Source of the DNA: Tulasnella sp. 424
Taxonomy: Eukaryota; Basidiomycota; Agaricomycetes; Cantharellales; Tulasnellaceae
Direction of reading: 5' to 3'
Assembly (NCBI GenBank): GCA_019633425.1
Contig: WSUB01000051.1
Location: 124,001 to 188,000, forward strand
Length of the DNA stretch: 64,000 nucleotides
The translations under genes and the position numbers were made by a program. This document shows positions 10,488-23,158 of the stretch, piece after piece. Every line of letters starts with the position of its first letter. Positions within the stretch are counted from its first letter, which is position 1. The notes under the pieces are model-generated. The model was not told the DNA's origin, searched no databases, and saw only the letters and a list, made by a program, of their open reading frames with translations.

Positions 10488-12529
10488 TCATGAGTTTTGG
10501 GAAGCCTCGTTTCTTGCCGCCTTAAGAAACTCCAGGTCTTCCGCATCAAGTTCCTGTTCGAAAGGCGCGCAACTACGCGTGGATTCAGTGAACATTTCCC
10601 TGATTATTTGAGCATGCTTCCGTGATCGGGGGCGAATATCACAATCGAATGGATTTGGTGAGGATGAAGCATTCTGTAGGACATTCCAGGTGATTAGTGT
10701 TCTCGGCAACCATAGAATTACAGTTTAGCCACGGACATCTTTACAGTCTGTGGTGTCGATTTCGATCTCCGTTCCATCGGCCCTCTTGGCTTTGGTCATA
10801 TCGAAGCCCCATAGTAATAGCGCGGTATTGAGCAGCTGTAACTCGATATGTCAGCGTCCGACTTGCTGAGATTACCGTCGAAACTTACCAACGAGTTACG
10901 GGCAAGATGCATACCAGGACAAACCCTTCTTCCAGCACCAAATATCATGTCGTTTAGAAAGGGGAGGGCCTTGGACTCCACGCCCGGTTTGGTTCCCGTT
11001 GAAGACTCGAGAAATCTTCTTGGTTGAAAGGTATCCGGATCCTCAAAAAGGCCGGCATCGCGAAATATTCCCCAGGGGTTGGCAAGTATCGTAGAGTTTT
11101 TGGGAATGCGATAGCCTTTGTACTGCAGAATTTGGTAAGAGTTGATGCATTGTTTCCTCTTACGTGCGATGAACCTACTGCAACGTCTTCTGTAGCGCTA
11201 TGTGGAAAACCTACTGGTGCGAAAGGCCTGAAGCGGAGAACCTCCCGGCATACCGAAGTCAGCTTAGGCCTACGTCTATCCCACTCTACTTACTTCGTTG
11301 ACGATGGCACGCACGTATGGGAGGCTGGAGACGTCTTCTAAGGTGGGCATCCGGTCCCTGCCAACTACACGGTCAATCTCGTCCTGAGCCCGCTTCTGAT
11401 CTTCATGATGGGTAACCATGATTCGAATAAGATTCTGCATGAAATGTTGTGTAGAGTCCTCGCCAGGCTCCAGCAGCGATGGGCCCAAACACCTTTACAG
11501 ATTTTTCGTGAGCGCGCTTCACGTTACTCAATACTGTGGTGAGGTCGCCTACGTGATCATCTCCCTTGTTATGCCAAGTTCCTCCTGATTATTCAATAAG
11601 TTTTCCATCAAGCAGTCATTTGCGCGACCCTCTTTGATCCTTGTCTCAACAGTTCTCAGTAACTGGTTGTAAAACTCCCATCTGCGGCCCCTTTGGACGC
11701 GAATAAGGGTCTTCCACTTTGCCCATCGTTCGGGAATGTAGTGCAGTGCTGGTATCAAGTCTACGGGCGGCGTTGCGCCAGGTTTGGCAAGACTATCAAT
11801 GACCTCCGTATTTTCTTGGAGGGTTCTAATGATATGAGAGTTGACGCGCGGAAGCCGTCGGCCGTAGACGATCGCAGCGACAACACTTGCGGCGTAGCGT
11901 CTGCAATGAGTGAAATGGCTCTGCACGCCTGAACTCAGCATCGCCTCAAGAACCAAAAAGGCAACCAGATAAAGTTCACCTGTGGATCAACCAGTAGATC
12001 ATACATTAGCTGCGCAGCTTCAGCAGCTTGGATGGATTTGTGCTGGTCAACAGCTTGCGGATTCAGCGTTTCCATGGCTGCTCTCCTCAGAATCCGCCAA
12101 TTCGAGTCTGTCTTCGAAGTCAGCCACAACGACCTCAATCGCCTCGCGTGAACCCGACGCACCATACTTCATCAGAATTAGATAGAACCCTCCGGTGAGA
12201 TAGTCAAGGATATACAGGTCAGGCCGACTTGCGGTTGCAGCATTACAGGTGACCAGAACGTGATGCACAGCGTCGAGCGAGTTCAAAACGACGACGGTAC
12301 CAGACCCAATCTTCAGAGAACAGATATCTCCGTAGGTCTTTAGGGTAGTGAAGGCGAGGTATGGTTTAGTTAACGGAACGTCTAGGAGATTGCCTATGAG
12401 CGGTCGAGTGGGTGGTCCGGGTGGGAGGTCAGACTCTCTCTGGCCCATCGATAGCAGTTTGATAATGACAAGTGCAACAGTACCGGCAACCGCGATGGCA
12501 GTCAGTGATACGCCTTGCAGGAGGTCCAT
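10488..12529 (-). CDS. Cytochrome P450 monooxygenase (array copy 1)
   Basis: Predicted ER-bound haem-thiolate monooxygenase. The start at 12529 gives MDLLQGVSLTAIAVAGTVAL, a membrane anchor, followed by the proline hinge DLPPGPPTRPLIGNLLD. The C-helix has WRILRRAAMETL (about 12100), the I-helix has EPGEDSTQHF (about 11460), and the haem loop is FGAGRRVCPGMHLAR (about 10910-10960) with the cysteine ligand. The C-terminus reads through PNPFDCDIRPRS to NEASQNS and a stop at 10488. The gene is split by several short introns and matches the other two P450s in layout, including the PFxxxIxxRS C-terminal motif, so they are tandem paralogues. Substrate unknown; the CYP family cannot be fixed by eye. 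Confidence 0.9.
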
Positions 12530-12827
12530 CTTCAGCGATGCCTTTGTGACAAGCTGTGTGTAGTGGGGGAACGAGGTGAGATCGGTTCTTTAGAGTCAGG
12601 TATGTATAGGAGTGGAATTGTCCATGTGTAATGCGTTCGGGCGCTCGACATAGGATGGTCTAGGAACCACCCCGTGACATAAATTTGGCTTATCTGGTAG
12701 CACCCAACGTGGCCTAGCTTCGCGGCGTTAAGCATGGGCAAAGTTTTAGTTGTCTCGGACCCATCCTCATGCCTGCTATATATCCAATATAGGTACAGCC
12801 CCATAACCTTGCTGCTGCATTCCGGGC

Positions 12828-14884
12828 TCACAGTTGTGAGGCTTGCTCCGCAGACCGCTTTGCTTCCCGAAGGAAAGCTTTATCATCCTCATCAATCTCG
12901 TGCTCGAAGAGTGCTGAGCTCCCACTCGTCTCCAGAAACTCTCGTTGGATTGCTTGCGCGTGCCGTGTCGACCTCACTCGAATGTGTGCTGCGAAAGGTT
13001 TCGGACCATTGGACGCATTCTAATAGGATTGGGGAATAATAAGTTGGGCCAGTTGATACCGAGCAGTAGGGTAGGGTAGACGTACCGGCTTGCAGCCTGC
13101 CGAAGACAAGTCTGGTTCGATGATGCTACCGTCCGGACCTCTTGCCTTAAGAACTTCAAAGCCCCACAGTATCCTGGCTGTATTTAAAATCTTTATACCG
13201 ATCGTCGCGATGAGAACATTACTCCAACCGAGTAAGTTGAGAGACTCACCTCCAACTGTCGAGCAAGATGGATCCCAGGGCAGATTCGACGTCCAGATCC
13301 GAATGGCAGGTCTTTAAGATTTGCAACGTCTTGAGGATCTATTCCTTCCTTCGTGCCCTGAGGAGACTCCAGAAATCTCTCCGGACGGAATTCATATGGG
13401 TGATCAAAGAGGTTCTCATCGTGGTAGATGGCCCAAGTGTTGAAGAATATCATACTCTTTTCGGGGATGCGATAGTTCTTATACTAGACAGAAGGCGATA
13501 TCAGGTCAGTAGTGAATATAGCTCGCGATGAACACCGACCTCAACTTACGATGACTTCTTCGGAGGACGCATGAGGAACGCCTAGCGGACCGGGTCTAGA
13601 TCGAATTACCTATCAATGGACTGTAAGAGCGGGCCACTATATCAATTCAACCGAGGCACATGCCTCATCCATAACAGCCCGCGCATACGGCATGTGTTTC
13701 ACGTCCTCGAGTGTCGGCAGTCGATCAGGACCAACAACTCGGTCAGCTTCTAATTTCGCCCGCTCCTGCACTTCGGGGTGTGCAAGCAGGAGTAACAAGA
13801 GATTTTGAAGATAGGTCCGAGCCGAATCCTCTCCAGGCTCGACGAGCCCTTCCCCTAAATACCTATCCACCCTGTTAGCATCACAGCAATGTCATCCGTG
13901 AGGTTACACTTACATAATCATCTCTCTGGTCATCCCCAATGATTCGCGTCGCTCCAGCAGAGTCTCCACGAAGCATCCATTCCCGTCACCTCTTTTCATG
14001 CGTTCCTCGCACATCGAGACCAACCCATCATAAAAGCTCCTGATGTGTTCCCTCTGTGTCCGGCAGACCGTCTTCCATTTTGCGAAACGTTCAGGAACCA
14101 TCTTCAAAGCCGGGATCAAGTCTACTGGCGGAGTATTACCTGGCTGGAGAAGGTAGTCCAGCATCTCACTGTTCCCTCGGAAGGTAGCGGCGAGTGGTGA
14201 GTTATGGCGAGGAATACGCTGGCCAAAGACAATGGACACGACAACGCTGACGGCATAGCGGGCACAGTGGTTATAGTGCTCCTGAAAACACTTCTGTGAA
14301 CGGCTATAGGAAAAGATGGGTTGGCGTGCTGACCTCTGGCTTGCTCATTAGGTCAAACATGAATTGGGCAGACTCTGCATATTGTATTGGAAGATGGCGA
14401 TCAACCGCTTGAGGCTTCAGGATGTCGGTGACAGCCCGGCGCATGATTTTCCATTCAGGGCCTATCGGAACCGAAATTAACATGAAAGCTCGATCCCTTT
14501 ATGCAAGGGCGTCTTCTACACACCAGCTTGCATGAATCCGAGGAAAAGCCCATTGGTAATGTAGTTGAGAACGTACAGCTCAGGGCGGTTCGATGTGGAC
14601 GAGTTTTTCTTATCCAGAACAAAACGGACAGCTTGCGGGCTGTTGAGGCTGATGATCGTCCCGTTTGCAATTTTTAAAGAAAAAATCTCGCCGTATTCCC
14701 TGGCCCATTTTTCGAACGTGAGATGCGCGTAGCTGATCGGGAAGTCCAACAAGTTTCCAACGATGGGGCGCGTTGGTGGTCCCGGAGGAAGGTCATCGTC
14801 GCGTCTTCCGATTTGAAGGACTTTGTAGAGGGCCGCGGCACCAACAAGGGTCGCAGCAGTAGAAACTGGGTTCAGAGAGGGCAT
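12828..14884 (-). CDS. Cytochrome P450 monooxygenase (array copy 2)
   Basis: The start at 14884 (MPSLNPVSTAATLVGAA) is chosen because copy 3 starts the same way (MPSISPF); an in-frame ATG at 14956 would add 24 residues. Features in order: N-terminal anchor, DDDLPPGPPTRPIVGNLLD hinge, substrate region, the I-helix LVEPGEDSARTYLQN (about 13840), the DEACASVEL region, and the haem loop LPFGSGRRICPGIHLARQ (about 13255-13310). The last exon follows an intron at about 13030-13086 and reads NGPKPFAAHIRVRS to a stop at 12828-12830. About 500 residues, normal for fungal microsomal P450s. Closely related to copies 1 and 3. Substrate not predictable. Confidence 0.88.
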
Positions 14885-15438
14885 TTGAAGAGCCAAAGGG
14901 GTGAGCAGCTGGAGGTATTTTAGTAACGATCCCCCTAGTATGTGAGAGAATTCCATTTCCGGATGATTCTATACCGGCTGGCATATTGCTTCCGCGACGT
15001 TCAGGTTCTCGCGAGCCAAATTTGCAATTTCACTCCACAACGCCTTCGACACGCCCCCCAGGGAATAACTGCCGCCAGCATCGACTTCGTTCATGATCAC
15101 CTGTCATGGTCCTCGAGTGGAACGATTGCGGTTAATGAGATCGCTAGGAAGATCATGCCCAGAACAGGAGTATTCCGTGTTACCCAGAGACGGAGCCAAC
15201 TTGATTTAGGCCAAGCGGCGCTTGCGGGAAGTAGTGGTGGGATCCCGACGGCGAAGTTGAGATACCCCAGCAACTGGGAGTCGGTTACTTAAGCGCTCGA
15301 GTCCCTCATGTTCACCATAAATAACATTATCAGTTATACAGTATAGTTATAAATAACAGTCCACGCAGTACTTCGGGGAAGTCTATTTCTCGCCGAGTGA
15401 AGGAAGGTGATTTACCAGATATCGTGATCCAAATATCT
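14885..15438. other. Intergenic region between P450-2 and P450-3
   Basis: Carries the 5' region of P450-2 and the 3' flank of P450-3, both leftward. A short AT-rich patch at about 15320-15360 could supply a TATA-like element for the minus strand, but it is about 450 bases from the start codon. No further gene seen. Confidence 0.4.
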
Positions 15439-17598
15439 TTAACCAAAGACCACCCGCTCTGCCTTCGCCCTTGCGTTCCGCATATACTCCTTATCAGCAT
15501 CGATCAGCTCTTGCTCGAAAAGGTTGGTCGTCCCTATAGCGTCCAAGAATTCTCGGCAGATGATTTGTTTGTGCTTATCTGAACGAGGTTGGATGTCACA
15601 TTTGAACGGGGCAGGGGCATTCGACGAAGTCTATTGAAACAGTCAAACGATTATGGCGTTAGGTGGCAGAAAGTTTGTACGGTGGAAAAGGATACTCACG
15701 GGGTGGCAGTCCATGAAATCGGGCTCAATGACCGAGCCATCCGCGTTCTTCGCCTTTAGGATGTCGAATGCCCATAAGATGCGAGCAGTGTTAAGGATCT
15801 ACCACGGAGAGAAACAAGTCAGAGGGGTTTTGCATCTCCTTGAACTTCTGGTAGACATACCATCGAACTCTTCCCAAGATGCATGCCAGGACACACTCTC
15901 CTTCCAGCTCCAAATACCAAATCTTTGAGATTTGCCACCTCCTTCGGATCAACACCATCTTTCACACCCAGAGGGTTAGACACGAATCGGTCGGGATTGA
16001 AGGTGTTGGGTTCATCGAAAAGATCTTCGTCATGATAGATGGCCCAGACGTTGATGAAGATCGTGCTATCTTTTGGTATGCGATAATTGTTGTACTACCA
16101 AAAAAAAGGGTGATAACTTTGGTGAATAATCGTGATCGCGATGACTTTGCGTCGAACATACGTGGAATTCCTCTGATGCACAGTGAGGCAAGCCTAATGG
16201 GCCGAATGGACGGAGTCGATTGACCTGTACATAGTCAGAGAGAGAGACTCAGTAACACTGCGGTGGTAATTTTCATAAAACCATACCTCGTCCTGGACCG
16301 CTTTGATGTAGGGAAGATCCTTGATGTCGTCCAACTTGGGCATACGGTCAGCACCAACCACTTTATCAAGCTCATCGTGAGCTTTCTTTTGGACATCTGG
16401 GTGGCTGACGAGCAGAAGAATCATGTTTTGGAGGTAGGTCTTGGTGGAGTCTGAACCCGGCTCGACCAGCGCCTCTCCCAGGTACCTGCAAAAAGGGTCA
16501 CTTCGAGGTGAGCGAGATTCTCTTCTAAGCAGAGTAACGAGTTGCTTACAAAATCATCTCCCTAGTCATTCCAAGCTCCTCCTTCCTCTCCAGGAGGGTC
16601 TCGATGAAGCATCCATTGCCCTTCCCGCTTTGGATCCTGCTCTCGCAGCCGCTGACTAGTTCACTGTAGTAGTCACGATGCCGGTCCTTCGATTCGTTGC
16701 AGAATGTCTTCCACTTAGCCCATCGCTCAGGGACATACTTGAACGCAGGGATGAGGTCGATTGGTGGAATGTTCCCGGGTCTCACAAGGTAGTCGAGGTC
16801 AGCACAATTATGGGCCAAACCCTTGGCAAGCTGGGATGTCGGTTGAGGAATCCGTTGACCAAAGACCACGGATAAAACAACGCTGGATGAGTACCGGCCG
16901 CAAAGTGTGTAATGTTCCTATGGGAAATCGTGAGTCTTCGGGGAAGGGTCATGAAAGAAGGTGTGGAAGAAAAGGTACGGACCTCGGGCTCCATCAGAAG
17001 ATCGTACAAGAGCTGTGCCGACTCCGCGTACTGTATCGGCAGATGCTGCGTGCAAGCCTTCACGTTCAGGATCTCCGTCGCCGCTTTTCGCAGGGTTCTC
17101 CATGTCGGGCCTTCCGAACCGGAAGCCATTATTGGTCAATACAGAAAAGAACCATGGTGGCTAAACGATTACTCACCGTATTTGATAAATCCAAGATGGA
17201 GGTTCCCGGTAACATAGTTGATAACGAAGAAGTTTGGTCTATCCGCAGTGACAGCGTTTTTCGTGTCTAGTACGTATCGGACGGCTTGAGGCGTGTTCAG
17301 GACGACGATTGTGCCGTTGGCCATTTTCAGTGAAAAGATTTCTGCACTCGACCGCCGTCAGGAGACCGTGTTACTACGACGGATTACTTCGTAAAGAATT
17401 ACCTCCATACTGCTTTGCCCACTCCGCAAATCGCAAGTGAGGCTCGCTGAGGGGGAAGTCTGCCAAATTGCCAACGACAGGTTTGGTGGGCGGGCCAGGG
17501 GGCAGGTCAGACTCTCGTCGACCAACGCGGAGGAGCTCGACAATGCCTCCAGCAACAATGGCTGTTGTAACAGCTGTGAATGGGGAGATGGATGGCAT
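15439..17598 (-). CDS. Cytochrome P450 monooxygenase (array copy 3)
   Basis: Start at 17598 (MPSISPFTAVTTAIVAGG), then the hinge SDLPPGPPTKPVVGNLADFP. The C-helix contains TWRTLRKAATEILN (about 17090), the I-helix has EPGSDSTKTYLQN (about 16450), and the haem-binding exon near 15870-15960 carries the RxCPGxHLG/A-type loop. The C-terminus reads APFKCDIQPRSDKH and ends ERVVFG at a stop at 15439-15441. Several short introns. It shares the QHLPIQYAESAQ motif with copy 2, supporting recent duplication. The promoter lies in the divergent 514-bp region shared with the metallophosphoesterase. Confidence 0.88.
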
Positions 17599-18112
17599 GA
17601 TGAAGGGGAGTTGGGGGAGAGGAGAGGATGGAAAAAGTTGACGAAGGGGGAGGGGCGATCTGACCGTTTTATTGGCGTGGGTAATTCAATAAACCCTGAG
17701 ATCGGGCCGTCAATCGAGACAAAGGGGTTAAGCGTGCATTGAAGATGGAAATTCGGAAAGCAATGCCGTCGGTAACTTGCTGAGCGCTCGCTTCCTGCCG
17801 TTCCAGTGCTAATGAGAATACTGTGGTTCCTCATTATGCTGAACTCAGAGGTTTGGGCTGTGGTTGGTGTCTTCGCACAGCGCGGATTGCGATTTGAGAT
17901 GAAAAGATGAGAAGCCACACCTAGCGACCAATCCGAGGTTGGAGACAAAGGCGAATAACGGTATTGGCCGAAACTAGGCTTCAGGGGTGCGAATGTGAGA
18001 GTGCTGAGTCAGCTATAGAAACTCCCACTGTCAGTTATTTTGTTTTGAAGCACTCGAGACCCCTGTTTCGTTCCACCAACCATCCCTGTGGCTCCTAACT
18101 TCTGCTCAACCT
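17599..18112. promoter_or_regulatory. Divergent intergenic region, P450-3 and metallophosphoesterase
   Basis: The two neighbouring genes start outward from here, so it must contain both promoters. A minus-strand CT-rich tract lies just upstream of the P450 start (17600-17660). No clear TATA box or repeated operator was found. Confidence 0.5.
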
Positions 18113-21100
18113 ATGGACATGGAAAAGAAAGGACGCCTATCAGAAATAGAGGCTCAAACTCAGACCGAGAAAGGCGAACGTGTGAATGTCTTCAGCCGGT
18201 TTTCCCTACCGAAACAATACATTTGGATTGTAGGTTCCTTTTGCCGTCGTCAAATTCCTGCACGTCGACTAATGAAATCCACATAGTGCAGGGGATTCAT
18301 CGCAGTAGCGCTTGTATACTGTTACGCTTTCAGAACTACCGTTATATGCGAGTTTCCGATATCATCCAACCCAACTCCATTCATCGCGTCTCCTTCAAGA
18401 CCACTCGAATGGGGCGACGTAAATTTCATTCACACAACTGACACTCATGGTGGGCCCTGAAATATTATTCTGAGATCAAAGACTTATCTATTTCACTGTA
18501 GGCTGGCTTTTGGGCCACCAAAAGGCGTCCGAGCCAGAGCCGAATGCAAGGTACAATCTCCAGCCCACCAGTCTTACGCCCACATTGACCGTACCCTCCC
18601 TGCAGCGGAACTCTTGGCGATCTTTACTCGTTCATTCACCACATGAAGGAACTGGCGGCCACTCGGGGCGCTGATCTACTCGTTGTAGACTCGGGAGATA
18701 TGCACGACGGGAATGGCCTGTCAGATGGATTCCCACCTGGTGGAGTAAATGGACACGAGGTGAGTAAAAGGAAAGCTTCTCACGTACGCGGGATTATATT
18801 AATTATCACTCCGGCCCAGACTAATAAGATATTTGCGCGTATGCCATATGATGCGCTGGCGATCGGCAAGTGAGTTCGATCCCTAGTGGCAGATTGCTCC
18901 CGCTTCAGAGGGCTCAACCAACTTCGTTTCCTTGATCATAGTCACGAACTATACAAGTACCCGATTACGTTAGACGTGTAAGGAGCCATATTGTAGTCGT
19001 GATCCGTCTTCTGCTAGCTCACATGCCGGACGTCAGGTACAAAAACTTTGCGCCTAAGTGGAACGGACGCTATCTCACCTCCAACGTCAACATTACGATG
19101 ATATCGCCTTCTGGTCAAGTAACGAACGTACCTGTCGGAGGTTGGTAAACGCCTTATTCCGCAACCGCAGCACTTTTATTCATTCCTTGTGGCAGACCGT
19201 TATACAAAGTTCACCACCGCCCAGTAAGATTCCCAACCGACGTTCTTTTGATTTTGCAGGCAGCTTGACAGTTTCCGCCACACTTTCAGGGGACGCAAAG
19301 TGACAGCATTGGGGGTTCTCTTCGACTTCGCAAATTACGCCCTAAACACCACGGTTCAGCAACCCGAGTCGCTCGTCAAGGAGAAATGGGTAACATCTAA
19401 CTTCTATCTCGATTTGCATCCTTCTGATTACGTTCCCTCCTAGTTCCAAGAAGTAATAGACGAAGAACCAGATTTCTTTTTGCTCCTTGGGTATGTCAGG
19501 GACATTCTCGGTGCCATTTTGGACCAATCCTCTGACATATACTTTTTGTAGACATATGGCTGTGTACGAGGATAACTGTAAGACTTGTGACGGAAATAGG
19601 GCGACTGCAGTAAATAATTACCTTCTATCAGGGCCTGTTGTCTTCGCTGCGATCCGAGAACGTCACCCTCTCACCCCCATATTCATCTTCGGCGGTATGT
19701 TCGGTGATAACTGCAGGGCTTTCCCGAGGCTTACATACGTTATCGACCTACAGGACACACCCACATACGGGACTGTGTCATGCTTGACGATAGGTCTATG
19801 GCGTTGGAAAGTGGGAGATTTATGGAAACTGTTGGTGAGCAGGAGAGTTAGGTTTGCTACCATGCGCGGCTCTGATGGTATTCCCTTATTTCAGGTTGGA
19901 TGAGTAAGGCTGTCTTCAGTCTCGTTCAACGTAGTAGCCTGACTTGGGTCTTTTGAAGGTGCCACGCTTCCTTCGACAGGAAAGGATATGGAATTCTCTC
20001 GGCGGTATCTTGACGCAAACCGTGTAACGTGCGTGTTTTCCCGAAACTCTATGACCCTAATCACTCATGTAACAATTGCTAATCTATCCTTTCGACAGGT
20101 ATCAGGCAAGTATTGACCTTGTTCGAACAGGCAAAATTCTGGCTTAACCTCTGGACAAAATAGTATCATACCAACACCAGCGTTACTACTTTCGATACGC
20201 CCGAAGGACTATCAATTACTAGGAGTTTGCAAGAGCTCGCCGCGAAGTTCAACCTTAGTTCAACCTTTGGTGTTGTGCCCAAAGATTATTACTTGGACCG
20301 GTACGGGGGAGCCCTCAACTTACACGCTGCAAACTAGTGGACTGAGAGGACCATCCAACAGAGTACCCTATCCTTCAGAAGATTCTGTCGTATCTTTGTT
20401 TATCGACAAAGTACGTTGCTGCTGCCCTAGGAGACAACTTTGAATGACTGAACACTTCCACGGCTCAGGTGCTACCCGTAGTCTTACCAGCTTCGAACCC
20501 GGAAAGGGCCGGAATTCCTTCCATCATTCTGGCTAATGCGGGCTCGCAGAGGTTTGATGTCTTCAAAGGACCATTCACTCGCAATGACGAGTGTGAGGCG
20601 ATTCCTCAGGTCTTTTATTCATGAACCCCGTGCTAATGACACCCAATAGTTATTGTCTCTCCTTTCAAGAACTCATTCTTGTACCTCAACGTGCCTTATG
20701 GCATTGGAAAGCATATTCTTCGGAGGTTGAACAAGTTCGGTGCCTTCAGCAATTCGGTAGCGGACGACGATGCATTTGTGGCTTCTCGATACAAGGCTTG
20801 GCGGAAGGAGCAATACGAATCGTTCTCCGGGAGCCTCGTTGACGATCATGGAAAGCCGTTGACCCTTGGATATGTGACAAAGGATGTAAGTTCCTCGGGT
20901 TTCTTGATACTGGAGTTTGGAATTAAATCGTCTTCTACCGGAAGCAATGCCCTGGTGGACCAGGCGACGACACCCCCCATCGTCCCATCCCAATTTTCGA
21001 CGCTCCAGGCTACGTAGGACACTCGAATGTCATACCAAGCGCCGCCAACACCACAATGATCGACGTCATATTCCTCAACTTCTTCCTCAAGGACATTGTC

Positions 21101-21259
21101 AAAGCGGTGAACGAGCTGCGAACTGAAGCCGATTGGGATGTTAGTCGTTGGATGGCACGGAACGTTACGGTGGACGATGCGGCCCTTTATGGGAACCTGG
21201 AGTCTAACGAGGTCTTTGGGAAGTACGCTAATGCGGTGTGGAGCCCCGCTTCTCCGTAA
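18113..21259 (+). CDS. Membrane-anchored calcineurin-like metallophosphoesterase, 5'-nucleotidase type
   Basis: The start at 18113 (MDMEKKGRLSEIEAQ) encodes a short cytosolic tail. Splicing at about 18229 and 18288 gives the hydrophobic segment WICRGFIAVALVYCYAF, a likely signal anchor. Catalytic motifs follow: VNFIHTTDTHGW (metal-binding D-x-H, about 18425-18510), VVDSGDMHDGNG (about 18680), IGNHE (across the intron near 18870-18950), and an IFIFGGHTH-like motif (about 19680-19750). The C-terminal domain includes VDDDAFVASRYKAW (about 20760) and ends VWSPASP at 21259. Many short introns. The layout resembles the yeast YHR202W-like secreted or vacuolar phosphoesterase group. Likely hydrolyses phosphate esters outside the cytosol; substrate unknown. 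Next to another anchored phosphatase in the same orientation. Confidence 0.82.
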
Positions 21260-21559
21260 CGAAGGCCCCGCCCACTACATTGTTTATACTAATGCTGGCG
21301 CAGCTTTGGTGTATTTTCCGACTCTTTTTCATTACGCAATGCAGCAGTGCTTTGTGTGTCTTTGGCATCGAATAATACATGAGCTGCGTAACATGACAAA
21401 TGAGGAAGATGGAGTGCTGAGTGCTGAGGTGTTGACGTGAAACCGTTCGGCAAGGCGGGCTTTCCCGCGGCTGCCGAGTCGCCACGGTCAACCACCAACG
21501 CCAAACACACATTGTCCCAACTGGAGGCGATACCATCCACGCTGAACCCGCGCAGTACC

Positions 21560-23158
21560 ATGGTTGGATTGAAGCAACCCCAAGCGAAGCCCAGCAGACG
21601 GGCGTCTGTACCAGCTGCGGAAAAGAAAGTGGATGAACGTGCACCCATGCCGATGGTAGTGGAAGCCAGTCAGGACCCTGCCCGCAATAATCCTCCGCAC
21701 GTGTCATCCATCATGAACAGAGTACCTAGTGCGCTCTTGCTCGTGGTACGTTACACATTCGATTCTGCTATAAAAACTAACACTTGTTCTGATCACACGA
21801 AGTCTCTTTGCTCTTAGCTAGGACTCCTGGTTTTTTCGACTGGTATACTATCCGACTTTAATCGGATCTCAAGTATGTTCTCAGCTCAACATGGCCTTCA
21901 ATACGACAGTTCTGCTCCTCACGGGACCGCGACATTCGAGGTGAGCTGAGCTTCCAAACCCCCGACCGCACAACAGGGTCTCAGGTCTGGTACAAAGACT
22001 GTCCCAGGATACTTCGTCCATGATGAACCAGCTTTAGATCAGCTTGCCTTGAGTCCAGTGCGTTTCTCTCAGGACTGGATTGGATAAGGCCGATGACCCA
22101 ACCGAATTTGCCGCCAGCCTCCGCCTCGGTTCGGCCTGATCGACTCTTCTCCAGGTTATTGGACAAAGTTCAAGGCGACGGTAAAGAAGCTTAATGACGA
22201 GGCTGGACCTTCGTGCTCTTACAAACTTGTCTTCATCGGGAGACACGGGGAGGGCTACCGTATGTTTCACGATCTCTGGGTTGGATAGCTTTTGTCTCAT
22301 CGACTATTGGCAACGCAGACAACGTCGCCGAAGCATTCTATGGGACTAAGGTGAGAGATTAAAATGCAACCGAGAATAAAAATCATTGACATCATTGTGT
22401 GGCTGCCAGGCATGGGATGAGTGAGCTTTCCCCGTTGGAACACAGTTGCACCACGTTTACAGGACTAACCATAACATCTTTTAGTTATTGGTCCCTCCTA
22501 AACGGGAACGGGACAATAACATGGGGCCCTGACGCCAAACTGACAGAGCTTGGCATCGAGCAAGCTCGAATGGCGCACCAGCGTTGGGTCACTGAGCTCC
22601 ATTCAGGCGGTGGGATTCCTCTTCCGACAAAGTTATACTCGAGTCCCCTCAGCCGAGCGGCCAAGACTTTAGAGATAACATTTCAGAATGTCACTCACGA
22701 ACGGCCGCTTATTATGGAGAACCTTCGAGAAGTTATTGGAGTGCATACGTGCGACAAGCGGTCTACGCGTTCGGAGATCCATCGAGCCTTCCCGGAGTTC
22801 AATATAGAGAAGGGTTTCAGAGAGGAGGACTTACTCTGGAAGCCGGATATCCGAGAAACTAACGAAGAGAGGGATGCTAGAGTCAAGCGAGTATTCGACA
22901 AAATACTGCAAACAGACGATACCTGTGGGTGGCTTCTGATCAATGTCGCCTCCCGCTTCGCTGACCAGAAGGCCTTAGACATTGGAATTGTCGCGCATGG
23001 TGGCATCATTCAGTCTTCGCTGCGGGTCATCGGACATCAGCCTTATCCTGTGATGACAGGGGGTGCGTACGCATTAGAGCGCCCGGAAATTTTGCTGAGT
23101 CTTGGCCACTTATTCAGGTGTTATACCACTTTTAATCAAAGTCACGTATACCTCGTAA
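21560..23158 (+). CDS. Histidine phosphatase (phosphoglycerate-mutase-like) with N-terminal membrane anchor
   Basis: The ATG at 21560 gives a basic, proline-rich tail (MVGLKQPQAKPSRRASVPAA). After splicing at about 21746-21817 it continues into a hydrophobic segment, ALLLVLGLLVFSTGIL, suggesting type II membrane topology. The catalytic part starts near 22160: GYWTKFKATVKKLNDEAG, then LVFIGRHGEGY with the phospho-accepting His in RHG. Next come LYSSPLSRAAKTLE (about 22630), the charged ENLREVIGVHTCDKR segment, and the second catalytic His in IVAHGG (about 22990). The last intron joins MTG to GVIPLLIKVTYTS and a stop at 23156-23158. Similar to the fungal PMU1-like family. Substrate unknown. An ATG at 21713 is an alternative start. 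Confidence 0.82.

Noticed and set aside
21228..21707. 159-codon minus-strand frame
   Set aside because: Overlaps the 3' end of the metallophosphoesterase and the first exon of the histidine phosphatase; no protein features.
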